Source: Neurospora tetrasperma FGSC 2508
Taxonomy: Eukaryota > Ascomycota > Sordariomycetes > Sordariales > Sordariaceae
Direction of reading: 5' to 3'
Assembly: GCF_000213175.1 (NCBI RefSeq)
Contig: NW_009799103.1
Span: 1,047,541 to 1,111,540, forward strand
DNA: 64,000 bases
The notes under the pieces were generated by a model. The model was given only the letters and a program-made list of their open reading frames with translations, had not been told where the DNA came from and did not search any database. The position numbers and the translations under genes are program-made. How positions within the stretch are numbered: the first letter of the stretch is position 1; each line of letters starts with the position of its first letter. Shown in pieces: positions 32,891 through 45,300 of the stretch.

Positions 32891-35800
32891 AATGATATCC
32901 GACCCATCTGATCAACTATCGGATCTCGGCATCGCGTTCCAATTGACACACGTTGATGATGGGCAAACTGCATTGCATCCCCCCTCTGTGTAAGCAAGCC
33001 AGTTTGATCTTCAAACCACCCAAGAACTGCGCAGGCTGAAGGCCTCGAATTCGAACTGTCATATCCCATCCCGGAAACATCACAGACACATCTTGCTGCC
33101 TCGACTTCGGCTGTGGGGCAAGCGAACGCCATACATTCGAACCGACACATCGGCCGGAATCACGGGCTGCCCGCTTCTTCACACGCTTGAATATCCAAAG
33201 AAATGGTGTGGCGGAGAGTGATTGGCCATCATCACATTGTTTTTGTCCCACCACCATCATCTACGGCAGGAACCTGGCACTGGCGTCAAACCCAAATGCC
33301 ACACGCCAGCCCAAACTATCTACCCGTCAAACACAAGCTTACAACACCCACTCGCCCTCGGGTTTATTCTCCTAAACGGTCTGAGAGGGACAGCGAACGG
33401 CAACGCAACGCCTGCAACTTGTTACTGCATCTACATTTCTGCGTATTATCTTGCGCCAGCAAGCATGGCGTCGGGCAAGCAGTTCAGATCACGCCTTGAC
33501 TTGATACTGGCATCTCCTTTGACTCTGGCCTCGCAAACACAGCTACCACTGGCGGTTTCTTCGCCCACGTAGTGTTGGTGTCACGCGTTCAATAAGCCCT
33601 GTGGTGATTAACAGAGTGATTCCTCGTCCTTCTCGCGATCACCATAGCAACACAACGGCAAGCTTCACCAAAACAAACAGTTGACAAGTCGGCCACCTTC
33701 TCCACTGACACAATCAAGCTTGCTTTCGACCGGCATTGTTCATCTTCTCCGGATTGGCTGCCTTGTTATTTCTTCACCGGCAAGTTAACTCTTCTTATCT
33801 CTTCGTTCTCTCTTTTGACACGCAAATAAACGCCATCCTCCAACACTCCTGACTTTCGATACCCTCTGGTGCACGCCACAACGACAGCCAGGCGTCCGTA
33901 ATGCTGTGACAGGTATTAGGCCTTGCTGCCCAGTAACATCCACTGGCGCTTGCGAGATGCGCGTATCCCGTCGATCGATGGGCTTCAGCGATGGACATCA
34001 AGGCACTGTCCGGGATGTGCAACACTATTGCCCACGCACTTCCCAAAACCTCCAATGGCGTACGCATGGTGCCTGACAGTCACTACCACATGCACACAAT
34101 GGCGAAAAGCCATCGGCCAAATATACCTAAGCCATCGATGTTCAGCGGATGCTTGTTTACTCGTCCCCTTTCTTTATGCCCAGTCATGAACGGGTGTTGC
34201 CTTTGGCGTGTTTCCACCTTGGCTGGAAACCAAACAAGTTGAGCGTAGAAGAAGCCTATTGTTAGCAAAGATTGACAGCAAATTTGCGGCAAACCTGAAT
34301 TTCTAGCCAGTCAGGTTGACCTCACTTTCTGTCACAAGACACGACACACACATGGCTTGAACATGAGCGTGGACAGCTCGGAAGCGGACACGGCCAAATT
34401 CCCACGCATACATGTGTTTGATAGGTAAGAGATACTACACAGTACTGCTTCAAAAACCATGGGAAAAAGCAATGACGACGGATGGGGAGCCAACCACGGC
34501 ATTCCGAGGTACAGGCATATCCTCTTCGACCCAATATACCCCCACACATCGCCTACTCAAATTTTGCAGGATCACTGTGTTCGACACCAAACTATGCAGC
34601 AGATGTCTGGTAAGCCGATGCAACTACACCCGTGTAACACAGCGCACAGGGTAAAGCTGTACCCAGCGACCGTCTACATCCCGATATCGTACTTGCGGCT
34701 ACGGGGAGGTTTTGCCAGCTTTCTTCCGGACCGGGCAAGCCTCCTTAAACCGCATAGCTATCCAGCTACGCCTACATTGTGTCAACAAAACAGGCCTCAC
34801 ACAGAGATGGGATTGAGTGGAAAATACTACGGCTACCCGACAGACGTGTTACTTCATCTGTTCATACCCTCAGTCGTCACCGGCTTCCCAGCATCGTTCC
34901 ACGACAGTCATAAGGCTGCGCATGCCCGTCCACACACCCAAGGTAGGACTTACATGGTCGTCGTCGACGGGCTAATGCTTACCCAGTATGAGGCATTGTG
35001 ATGATGACAAGTTACCTTAAACTGTTACACGCCCCAAAGGGCTGCATGACCGGTCGGCCGAGTTGATGAACCATCGGAGCACATGCTAATTGTTGACCTC
35101 CTTCCGACAGCCTTGGGTTTTTGGTTTCCTACCAGATCATACCGGTATGCTGCCCTATGGGTTGATCCATATTCAATGGCAGGCTCTGGTATCTGTAGTG
35201 TCACCCTACAGTAACATGACCGTTTACAGGTAGCAGTCTCAACCTTGCACTTGCTGAAATTAAACAGCGATAGTCGGAAATCTCAATAAGACTGTTAATA
35301 AAAACTCATGGCATCGAAAGCATGTCAGGTACTTCGACACACGATCTTTTCCAACAACCGCAGTACAAAGCTTCCCTCTCAAGCACTTACGGGGAAAAGA
35401 AAATGATGAATCCTTACTAGACCTAAACCAAGAAGCTTGAAGAGGTTCAAACCGAACCGAACCGAACCGAACCGAGCCGTAACCGAACCGAGTAAGAGTT
35501 CATGTCTAGGTACTAGTCCCTGATAATTCCTAGGTATATCTCAACAACATGACCACCAAAGATCCGTACCACCGAAGGAATCGAGAAATTTTTCCATGTA
35601 ATGTGTCTTACAGCAACAAACAACATACCACTACTCTACGCCTGAGAAATCAGCGCTAGGGGAAGAACTATGATAAGGATCGTACCACAGCGCCGCCAGA
35701 CACATCATGATATTGACCCATGCTCACCATTGCTAATACCTCCAATCTTATACGAGAAATGACCCAGGGATCACGATCATAATCCTACCTTGACTCTAGC

Positions 35801-38334
35801 GTATAAGCCTCACCACCACTACCACCACCACCACCACCAGCACAATGGCATATGTACATACATAATCCCATTTTACACTGTACGCTGTGCGTAATGTAAT
35901 CCCCATATCGCATCCGACTCCCACTCCGACCGACTCCATAATTCGTTTCGGCCCTCCGCAACCCGCTTTCTCCCGTTGTCCCGTCGCTACTGACCTGGGT
36001 TGCGCGCGTTGAATGAAACCCGCAATTCCGATCTCGATGCATGCGGTGCGATGATGAGGAAGGACGAAGCTTTTCTTTTTGTGATGCTTGCTTGCCTGAC
36101 AGGACATATCCATTCGTAATCCACTGGGGTTCTTTTTTCTTTTTTTTTTTTTTTTCTCGCGAATAATAAATCACAGTAAGGTAATCTCCCCTGCTTGCTT
36201 TCACACTAAAACAACTAGACCGGGAAGCCATATTTTTTTTTGTTTTTTTTTTGTTTTTTTATTCCATACACTAATGTACGTGCCGTACCTAGCCATCTTC
36301 AGCCAAACCTGTCTTCTTCTTCTTCTTCTTCTTATTCTGCTTCTTCTTCTCAAGAGTTATTGACGCCGTCAGCACCCCCGTCACGCCATGACTCTCCCAC
36401 GAGACCGGTTGGCCATCGGGGCCGCTCAGTGGAACTAAGCTATAAAAGATGGTTTAGCAAGTGTATTTGCTAATATCCACTTTGTCTAAGGTGTCTACAC
36501 TAGGATGTTGTGTTTTCAAGAGTGGGAAGGGAAGAAACTCCCCTTATCCATTGCCGATCAAACCCACTTTGTCAGTGTATGTAGTGTAGTGTAGTGTGAT
36601 GCGATTCAGGTTAAACCATCGAGGGGCAGACAAGGATATCTGTCTGAGACGAAAGAGCTTCCGTGTTTGTCGCTACTTGCTGTTTAGCGCATACTATTTC
36701 AAGTACAACTATAGCACGTATAAACATTTCCATCAATCACAAGCGCGAAGAGCCCGATATTTCAGATCTATCAGCGAGAGTCCAGAACACGTTGACACAC
36801 GGAAACGTTTCTTTGGTGACACAAATGAAGCACCGTTCAGGGCGCTTCGATAAAATGCTATGGTGGTATCGATTTCAATGAATCGTTTTTGTTTTCCGGT
36901 CCCTGAATTCCCAATTTCCCATCTAAATCATTTTGAGCCATAGCCGGTTCATCCCTCCTGAAAAATCCATTTTCCTTTCCATCCCAAGCCTGCCAGTGAT
37001 ACCAATAACCATTATGTTTCCTTGTAAAAAAAAGTGCAATCCAATCTCCCTAGACTCCAAACAAAAAGCAAACAACACCTGTAAAACAACAACTCTATAG
37101 GTACAATACACGCATACACATGTATGGCTCGTGATGATGATGATGAATGACGAAAAATCTGCCTGTAAGGTCCATGGGTATAAGATGCGAGATGGCCAAA
37201 GGCCATGAAAGGCAAGCGAAACAAAAATACAAAGAAGCAGAGAAGAAAAGGATACGGCAACAAAAACCCAAGTTCGTTGGGCTTTTTGTCGCTCATCCCC
37301 CACTCGTTGGGTTTCTGGAACGAGATGAGAGGAAGCTTGCAAGTCGTGGGGGAGGCGCAGGCTAATGACTTAGGGTGAGACACGACCGCTTTTGTGGTTG
37401 GAGAGTTGGGTGTCAATGTGGGGGAGGAGAAAAGAGAAAGGTCTGGCCGGGTTGTTGGCGCCCACGTGTACCGATAATAATGATGACGATGTTGATATGA
37501 CAAGGCGACAACTGGCTGCCCAGGCTGCTGTTGTTCCATGCCCTGGAACTGTCCCCCAACCATGCTGCAGCACCACCCTGGATAGGGTTGCACTGGGGTT
37601 GGACCGGACCGTATGAGGGCGGGCGCCAGTGCAATGGTACCTGCGATAACAAGGACTCATCACAAGCTGGCGCAGATGGTGCCTCATATTACAGTTGGCT
37701 GGAAATGGAGACCCATTCGACAGGCAGGTGAATAAATAACCGATGCCTTCGTCGCGCGCGTCGAGTCACAACTTTTGGGAAGATCGGAAGTGCTTGACCG
37801 CCCGGTTGCTTGCCGACTGTGTGATGGCCGGAGAGAATGGGTGTGGTATCCATGCTGGCTGCTGTGACAAGGGGGTCCGCCGTGAGGTGTGGCCCATCCA
37901 TGGTTCTTGGCAAGTATGGGATGCCGAGGGTCCAATTTGCCAACCCAAGTACCTATCGTTGTCTTGATTCTGCATGGGGCTCGCGTTGCGTATGGCCGTT
38001 GTTGTTGTCGCATGGAAACGGCCGAACTGCCGCTTTCGATGATTTTGATGTACGGGCCTGGGTCCATGTGCTTTTGGCAGTGGTTGACCCATTTTCGCAT
38101 TTCTGTCGCCGCCGTTGTCGATATTTCCGCTCCAGTGTCGTTCTCTCGTCTGGCGAAGATGTTCAAATCGAGGTGGTCGGCGCTTGGCTTGTCATCGCCC
38201 GATTGCGGTATCCCCAGATTACCTAGTAGCCTCACATTGCTGCACTGCCTTGAATGCCACTGATCGTCGATGCGATTGCGGGCTTCGGTGGGGAAGTGGT
38301 GTTTTTGTCTGTTATTGCCAGAAGCCTGATGCGC
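32891..38334. other. gene-poor stretch, no supported gene
   Basis: 5.4 kb. Includes an (ACCGA)n microsatellite at 35449-35491, T-tracts at 36127-36156 and 36232-36259, and a CTT/TCT run at 36312-36350. A minus-strand frame through 36310-36440 (PLSGPDGQPVSWESHGVTG, preceded by an acceptor-like TTTTATAG) and another at 37684-38235 look mildly coding, but no upstream exons could be joined. Confidence 0.4.
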
Positions 38335-38678
38335 TCAAAGGTAAGTTTGCTGCTTGCTGGTGCGCTTGATCATGCTCTCCCAGGGAGGGTATGTCTTGGG
38401 CTTGCATTCGCCTATTCAGAAGTCAGCCTCCAGTCGATGTGGGGGAACGATGTCAGGATGATTAAACAGGAAAGGGTGTGGGGGGGGGGCAGGAACGGTT
38501 GTTCAGATTCAGATGAAGGTCATGTCGATCACATACCGCATAGCTCCTCCTGCCTGTACTCAAAGTGGGTGACGTTGGGTTGGCAGCGCTTGTGGGTGAT
38601 GGTGTAGTCTCTGCACCACTTGGACGCGATCCAGCGGAAGTGGCCGCACGAGTATTCCCGTTGAGTGTAGTCGCACAT
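38335..38678 (-). CDS. small Cys-rich protein (two exons, 72 residues)
   Basis: Exon 1 38678-38537, exon 2 38411-38335; the 125-nt intron starts GTATGT and ends with a GCTGAC branch site and TGAATAG. The protein begins MCDYTQREYSCGHFRWIASK, continues WCRDYTITHKRCQ and ends in exon 2 with LCGECKPK...PPWESMIKR. Cysteines 2, 11, 22, 32, 47 and 50 plus His13 (CGH) and His29 suggest a small metal-binding or disulfide-knotted domain. The joined length is a multiple of three, and the CxxC-like ELCGEC spans the splice junction, which supports the model. I recall similar short CGH/WC proteins in Sordariales, without known function. There is no signal peptide, so it is probably intracellular. Too split to appear as one open frame. 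Confidence 0.68.
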
Positions 38679-41370
38679 CTTGACTGATATTGGCGTTTTG
38701 TTGAACAGTTGGCGGTGTTGGCGGGCTGATTGCGAGGATCAGACAGTCGGCAGTCTAGTGAGAGTCGGACCCAAGGTATGAATGATATCGATGTCGATGA
38801 CGAGCCGAGTAGCCAAGTGCCTGAGTTGGGCTGGTTGAGAAATCTGTGGGGGAAGCAAGCTCTACAGACTGGAGAAAGAGGAGATGGCCAAGATGGGACG
38901 GTGGGCACGACGTTGTATTTAACCTTGTATGCCAGGTGGTGCGTCCTATGGAGTAGTAGTATGAAGGATCGTGAGGAGGATGCTTAAGCACAGTGAGAAA
39001 ACGAAAAAAAAAAGAAAATGAAAAAGGATGGCGCATCCGAGTCAATCCCGACCTTGCCCTGTCCTCCAACGTGAGCCCTTTGGAAGGTGGAGTGTTGTCA
39101 AAAGATGCGAAGCACCGTTCCTTCCAGGATCCCCTTGCCCGCTTTCTGGTGTCAGTTGATGAGCTCTCGTCAGGTACCTCTACCTTGCTGGGTACACCTG
39201 CTACTTGCCGGACATGGGTTCGCTCGGCAGGTACGTACCTTGGCTACGCATGTACAGCGTGCGACACAGTTCACCGTACAGAGACTACCGAAAGCATGAG
39301 GCTGTGGGAGCCAGGGGACGATGAAAACATATGGTGAAATAATAGTCCATGGACTGCCGCCCCGAACTTTGTTCCTCTTGTCTGGACAATGGCGCGACAT
39401 TGATTCGCTGCTAAGTGCCAACACCCCACACCCTTGACTTCGTTGAGAGACACGGTATGGAGGTCTGGGCAAGGGGCATTCCGTTCCTCCTCGAGTCCTC
39501 GACACAAGGAGCGTGTGGAGCCAAGGTCAACCGACAGGGGCTCAGGTTACTTCGCCGTATGTGGAGCTTGATGCTTGGCATTCTGCAAGTCTTGTTAGCG
39601 GCAGCACGGTAAGGAATCCATTTGAAGTTTTAACGGAGCAAGGACGGGGTCACGGTGCGACTCAAGTTCTTCGGCTACGAGTCGTCAGGTACGGTACGTA
39701 CATCATTCACTCACCATCCTTGCGGCGAGGAGTCTTCATTGTGTCTTCTGTCATATAAGCGATACCGTTTGTTGTGTGGTACTTACTGCGTATATCTACA
39801 ATTTTCACCAATGCTGCGACCACAGTTTGCACTCGTCCTCTCCACTATACTTCTCTCTGTTCCCGTAGGTACTCGGGTGATGGTGTCAAGGTCGGATGCT
39901 CCGTCTCCAGACTTGATATATTTATTTATACCATTTGGGCTTTCAGGCTGCTGAGGGAGGCACCATCGTCATCGGGCTCTTGTGCAATTTGTCTTTGCGA
40001 AGAAAGGTGTCGTCTATCACGCCTCGATCCAGCGGTCATATTCGCAACAATGATTCGGTGACGGGCCTTTGGTACCGCATGAATGATACTACTCCGCGAA
40101 CTTTCGAACCGACTTAGATCTCATCACCTTTTGGCATCAAATCTTGATGAAAACCTCGCGCCATGCTGACGGACAACGGGCCGATCTGAAAGGTAGAAGA
40201 CAGAAACGCGGCGCATTTCCGTCCTTGTCGGTGGCTGATGGAATCTTGCCAGCGGAAAACCCAGCTGCGGGGCAAATTTTTCATATTCCAGTACGGAGCG
40301 ACCGTACCTTTTTACCCAACGACAATACAGTGTCTGCATCTCAGCATGACACGAATAAATCGTCCCTGTAGACAACGACACACACAAACACTTTTGCAGG
40401 CTGTAGGCATGTGTGATGAGTGGAATTTGTGGGTTTACACTACGGTGACATCTCCGTTCGCATGCGTACCACTCAGTTAGGTTCGCCATAGACTCCGACT
40501 CGGCAATGGAGCAGACCCCGGAAAAAGAACAGTGCTTGTTGTGCTGAAAATTCCCGCATCTTCAAATCTCAACCCAAACACAAAAGCAGAAAACACGGCG
40601 GGAGAGTCCTGCTAAAATGTCCGCTAGCGAATTCCCTGTCAAGTCTTGTTAGGCCGAGAGTTCAACATTACAAGTCGCCGCAAGCGCGGCCCCTCTCATC
40701 GGCGTGTTAGTGGTTCAATGTGGGGAGATTCTTCGCAAAATATCCTGTGGAGTTCGGGAATTGAGGCTCGGCGCGGCGGTATTATCACACAACGGAATCC
40801 CCGACCCAGCTTCATCTTGGCCTCGGATTCATCTGAACTCGAAACGCGCGCGCACAAACATGGTGATGCTATAGCACGACAGCCAATTGTCTGTACGACA
40901 AGATCAAATGAGCGTATAGGCATCAAAGGGTCCGTCCCGGTATTTCCTCTGAAACTTACGTACCCTGCCAATGTTCCGGTGGCAGGGTTTTGTGCTTTAC
41001 CTTTTTTGCCTTGTGAACATCTCATGGGTCTTTTTTAAAACAGCTCGACGCTTGCAAAGACAGGATGGACTACATACACACGGTCACTCACAGTGTTCTG
41101 AGTCCCTGGATACCGCTTTTTCTCAGTCACTTGAAATTTTATAGTGTAAACGTGGCACTTTTGGTGAGAATAGCGCATATGCACGACGGCTTTAGTGGCA
41201 GATGAGAAATCAGTCCAGTGGGATTCTGTCTTTTTCGTAGCTAGCTAGCGCCTTTCGTAACTCTTTTACAACTGCAATTTTGCGGAAATATGTTTATCCT
41301 CGCCGTCCCGGGGCTCATGGCGGCGAGGTTTGCTAGCTTGCTAGGTATGTACACTACGTGTATGTAGTGT
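38679..41370. other. gene-poor stretch, no supported gene
   Basis: 2.7 kb. Upstream region of the small Cys-rich gene (minus-strand TTAAATA near 38916-38922 may be its TATA). Remaining frames overlap and lack bias. Confidence 0.45.
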
Positions 41371-41849
41371 ATGGTGAATGGTGATCGTCTTGTAACGAGG
41401 ACTGGGGTAAGGGCTGTTCACAAAGTGGCCATCGAACCCTGGGATTCTCAGCAACGTTCTGGAAGGCTTTTGGAAGCTTTCATCTCTCCGGGCGAAGATC
41501 CAGTACTGGCAAAGCGTGTCATCACCGAGGCCTGTCCCATGCTCGCCCACACCTGACTTGGCCGGGCGTCAACCAGCGTCACGAAATCGAGGGTGGCTTC
41601 AACGCCAGCCTCCATCGCCCCGTCCGTCGTACCCATTGCCCTGTGTGCTCCGCCATTGGCAGGCCCGAAACCGAAGTTGAAGTTAAGAACATGCACGGCC
41701 ACAAGATCGACGTGGATCCGCAAAACCCTCCACTTGTTTCCGATGTGCGAGATGTGCGTGCTGGCTGCGGCTGTGATGTTTTCAATGTGACCATCAAGAA
41801 CACGCAAAAGGCACACACTCATCATAATTTCAAAGGGTTCCGGTCTTGA
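41371..41849 (+). pseudogene. frameshifted coding remnant, unknown protein
   Basis: Two consecutive plus-strand stretches have strong coding character but differ in phase. The first (41371-41556) reads HKVAIEPWDSQQRSGRLLEA and ends CPMLAHT-stop. Immediately beyond, in another frame, TWPGVNQRHEIEGGFNASLH continues through THCPVCSAIGRPE, KNMHGHKIDVDPQNPP and RAGCGCDVF to a stop at 41849. Codons are biased to C/G endings across both. One base lost near 41553-41558 would explain the break, and no GT donor lies at the junction, so an intron there is unlikely. The CxxC and CGC clusters hint at a metal-binding region. Family unknown. It could also be a sequencing error in a live gene. Confidence 0.45.
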
Positions 41850-41951
41850 ACCCCCACTTTCCGGTCTGGACTCCTACCACCTCTGATTGTCAACGGGCCG
41901 GATCAATGGACGATTGTACCATCCTACCAGCGGATGCTACACGACCATTTA

Positions 41952-42303
41952 TAGTAGAAACCCCCCCTTTTGCAACTAATGCGGGCAGCCCAAAATCTTT
42001 GCAAAAGGGGGGGTTTTGCAAAAGGAGGTACTGAAGCACAGACCAAGCAAAGGCCTTTTGGCCACTAGATAATAGTTATAATACTAAAAAGTGGGTCTCC
42101 CAGGCCGGCCGGGCCCCCGGTATACGGGTATATGAGTGCCCGCCCCACCAAATTCGACCCCTGCTTTTGCAAATCCGGGCCGTTAGCGTTGCAAATTGCA
42201 GGTTGCAGGAATTACCACCAGAGGGAATGCAGGCAGTCGAAATTCTTTGCAAAAGGGGGGGTTTTGCAAAAGAGGAGGGTTGCAAAAGCAGGGGTTTCTA
42301 CTG
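41952..42303. mobile_element. pogo-like MITE (352 bp, TA target site)
   Basis: The ends are inverted repeats: TAGTAGAAACCCC on the left and GGGGTTTCTACTG on the right, that is CAGTAGAAACCCC with one C-to-T change at the left tip. The pairing continues inward through CTTTTGCAA. TA flanks both ends (41950-41951 and 42304-42305), the target-site duplication of Tc1/mariner/pogo elements, whose pogo branch typically begins CAGT. Subterminal direct copies of TTTGCAAAAGGGGGGGTTTT lie at about 41999 and 42247, and further TTTTGCAAA copies are present. There is no coding capacity, so it is a non-autonomous element that would need a transposase elsewhere. Confidence 0.75.
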
Positions 42304-42305
42304 TA

Positions 42306-45300
42306 TAAGGCATGCTCTATACGCCCTACGTGTGATGTACTGTATCAAGGGGGTCCATAGGCGATATACCTAAATGCGGAAGGCCAGAGAGCAGTATAGA
42401 GCCACTGGGACCCGTCGGTGCAGTTGGATCGCTGGGGGATGAAATGTGACGGAAGGTCTTTCCGTCTTTTCTTGTTGAAGTGGACTCACTTCCGAAAACA
42501 GAAGGAGGGGATTTGGAAAGGGAGTTTGTGAAAACCGTGACATTGCATGTGGCCAGAAGAGTTCTTTTCCTCTCCTTGCAAAATTTGCATGTGCTTGTTG
42601 GCCTGAACCCAACGGCCCATGCACATTACGAGCCCGACTCTGATGGTCTAGCGCCGAAACGCCCGTCGACTTAGACTACCTACAGACTAAGTATGGAGAC
42701 CGGCCGACGCACTACCAATATGTATGCTGCTACGTGTACATTGATAGGACGGAATCTGAGGGAGTGATGCGGCTCAATGCCATGTCCTCATGCTTGACCT
42801 CCTCCACCGCGTTCCACGACTCCGTCCTCAGTCTGGACAAGTTTGCGCCTTGGCGTCTCTACCGAATATACAAAGTATACACTACGTACTAAGCACGAAA
42901 CTAAAAGTGGAATGCAGCTAACGGCGGTTTTAACCTGGTACCAAATTGAGTTTGATATCGGATTGGATAGCTCTGGTTTGTGTCTGCCGGAGACCATGAG
43001 AGAATCGGTACTTGAGTTGGCTGCAATTGAAGCTAATCCCACGTTGTTCTAGAAGGCAGGTGCTTCCCACGCGCCAGGCAGCGACGTCGTCCATGCCGGA
43101 ATCCGCCGTTCCTTCCACCTACACTACATACTAAGGTATGTACCTATTCAGTTTGATTTTGCCCGTCCTCTACATAGTACACCTGCCATTCCTACCAACG
43201 CACATCGAATATCGAATTTGTGACTTCAGGACAACATCCTTGGAAATCACCATCCCATCCTTCATTCATTCATTTCCAGGCTAGCCATCAATGCCGAAGG
43301 ATAACCCGAGACACAATTGAGGCCTCTGCTCTGCCATGGCACAAACATGGATGATCGCTACAACGTCCAAGGTTGGCACTTTTCGAACCCTTCAAGAAAG
43401 GAACACGTTAGTAATGCCAAGGCTGACCCACTGGTCTTCTAGAAGCGAAGCTCAAGGTGTGGATCGAGGCAATCGCCAATGGTTGCGTCGACTGCGTGTG
43501 GAGCCTCCATCCAGTTCGCGGCTTGGTGGGCGGGCCTACGAGGATGGGATGGGCCCGAGGATGCTCCTCGCACCTCGGCCCACCGTCCCACACTTTGGCC
43601 GAAGCCAGCGCCTCCTCTTTTTCGGTGACATCCCAGCCATGCACGTTGTGTGCTCCAGAAGCGCTCGCAGTGGTTCGGTTGTCGTCACTTTTACACTCCT
43701 GAGGACTCCGTGTTAATCGACACACAGTACATTCGGACATGACTCGCTTCTGGTCACCATGGTTAGCTGCTACGGGATTGGGCCTCCCCACATGCTAAAA
43801 CTCCGTCGCGCGAGTCAGGCTATGGATAACAACGGGAGTTCACGATGGCACGACAACAACACAACACGAACGACAAAACGGCAACTGCCAATGAACACAC
43901 CTGTCGGTTGATCTTAAATTCAGTGTCTACTTATATATCTCAATGCGTATACACTACTTTGCTGAGACGCCATGGCGACACTTATGCGAATCTACACGCC
44001 AAAGGTTCGTCGGCATCTTTCTTGATCCCGCCACAAGCAAAGTCATGCCGGCGTCCTGGCCAACCTGAAATTCGGGCTTCGGCTGTTTTACCACGTGTAC
44101 ACTAACTTTGGTCTTTGGATTACAAACCTACCCAGGAAGCGAGCGAATTGGCGGAAAGAAGCAGGCATCCAGGCACAAATTTCCTCAAACACTTACCATC
44201 CACATTCACTTCGGTACTGATACCTGCGAGAACTTCCTGACTGTCGGACGACCAGTTGCACGCGCTAAACCTTTTAGGAACCGTATCAGTGACAGACACT
44301 CCCTCTTCGGCCGAGCTGAACAGGGATACCTATGAGAACTCGCCATTTTGCCTTTTACTCTTTCCTGGACGTGGACCACCAAAGTGCACAAATATCCATA
44401 TATATCAGCATTACCAGAGCGAGGTTGGCGTACATTGCGTCTTTGAACTCTATGCAAACGGCCCTGGGGGTTCCCAGCTCATCATGCTGCCATTTGCGGT
44501 CACAGTTGACCTCCTTGGCTTTCGGATGAATGCGTTCTTGAGTCGCCGACCTATGGGAACCATGTCCCTGCAACGCTATCTCCATCCGTGTTGAAGATGG
44601 GAATGGTTCTCTTGGCAAAACATCCAAAAAGACTTCCCAGCGTTTTGGTTTGGGTCCACGGGAACAGCACCCTTCGGCTTGGTTGGGAGCCCCGAGTGGC
44701 CATGAGGAGAGATTTGTGGGCAGATTCGCAGACGAGTAGCCAGAGTGCGTAAACCCCCGATGGCTTCTTTCACACATCCCTCTCCATCACTTTTGGTATC
44801 CTTCGATATTGGCTCTTTCTACTTATTGAAACAGAAGTACTTGGGGGTTGTCGGGCGGCTTGGTCAGAGTCTTTTGTCAACCCCCTCTTATAAGTCCCAC
44901 CACCAAACCGCATCACAACCCCCAAGTATATCATGAGGAATCTCGACAAGAGCAAACCTGCTCTCATTGTACGCACACCATCCGTACGCACAAATCCCCT
45001 TTTCAACGCCGCCAATTCGCGTTTTTATCATCAGCTTGCAACACAATCCCTCGCATCACTCATGATTTCTAGCCGAGACAGCTTGTCTATGATGTCGTTG
45101 TTATTGCCAAGGCTGGAACACATGGCTCTACGTAAGCTGCCAAAGATCGGACTGTACCCACGCACCATCATAATTGCATCGGTTTGGCGTTGTGGAGAGT
45201 CCCGACAGACAGGTTTGCCGTTCAAACCCCAATTCCGGCAGCCACTTGACAAGGCCCACCTACAACTAGCGTTGACGCCATGTTCAAGATCTTCCTTGGC

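Noticed and set aside
34459-35001. 180-codon plus-strand frame
   Set aside because: No codon bias, motif or splice context; many rare residue runs, so probably chance.
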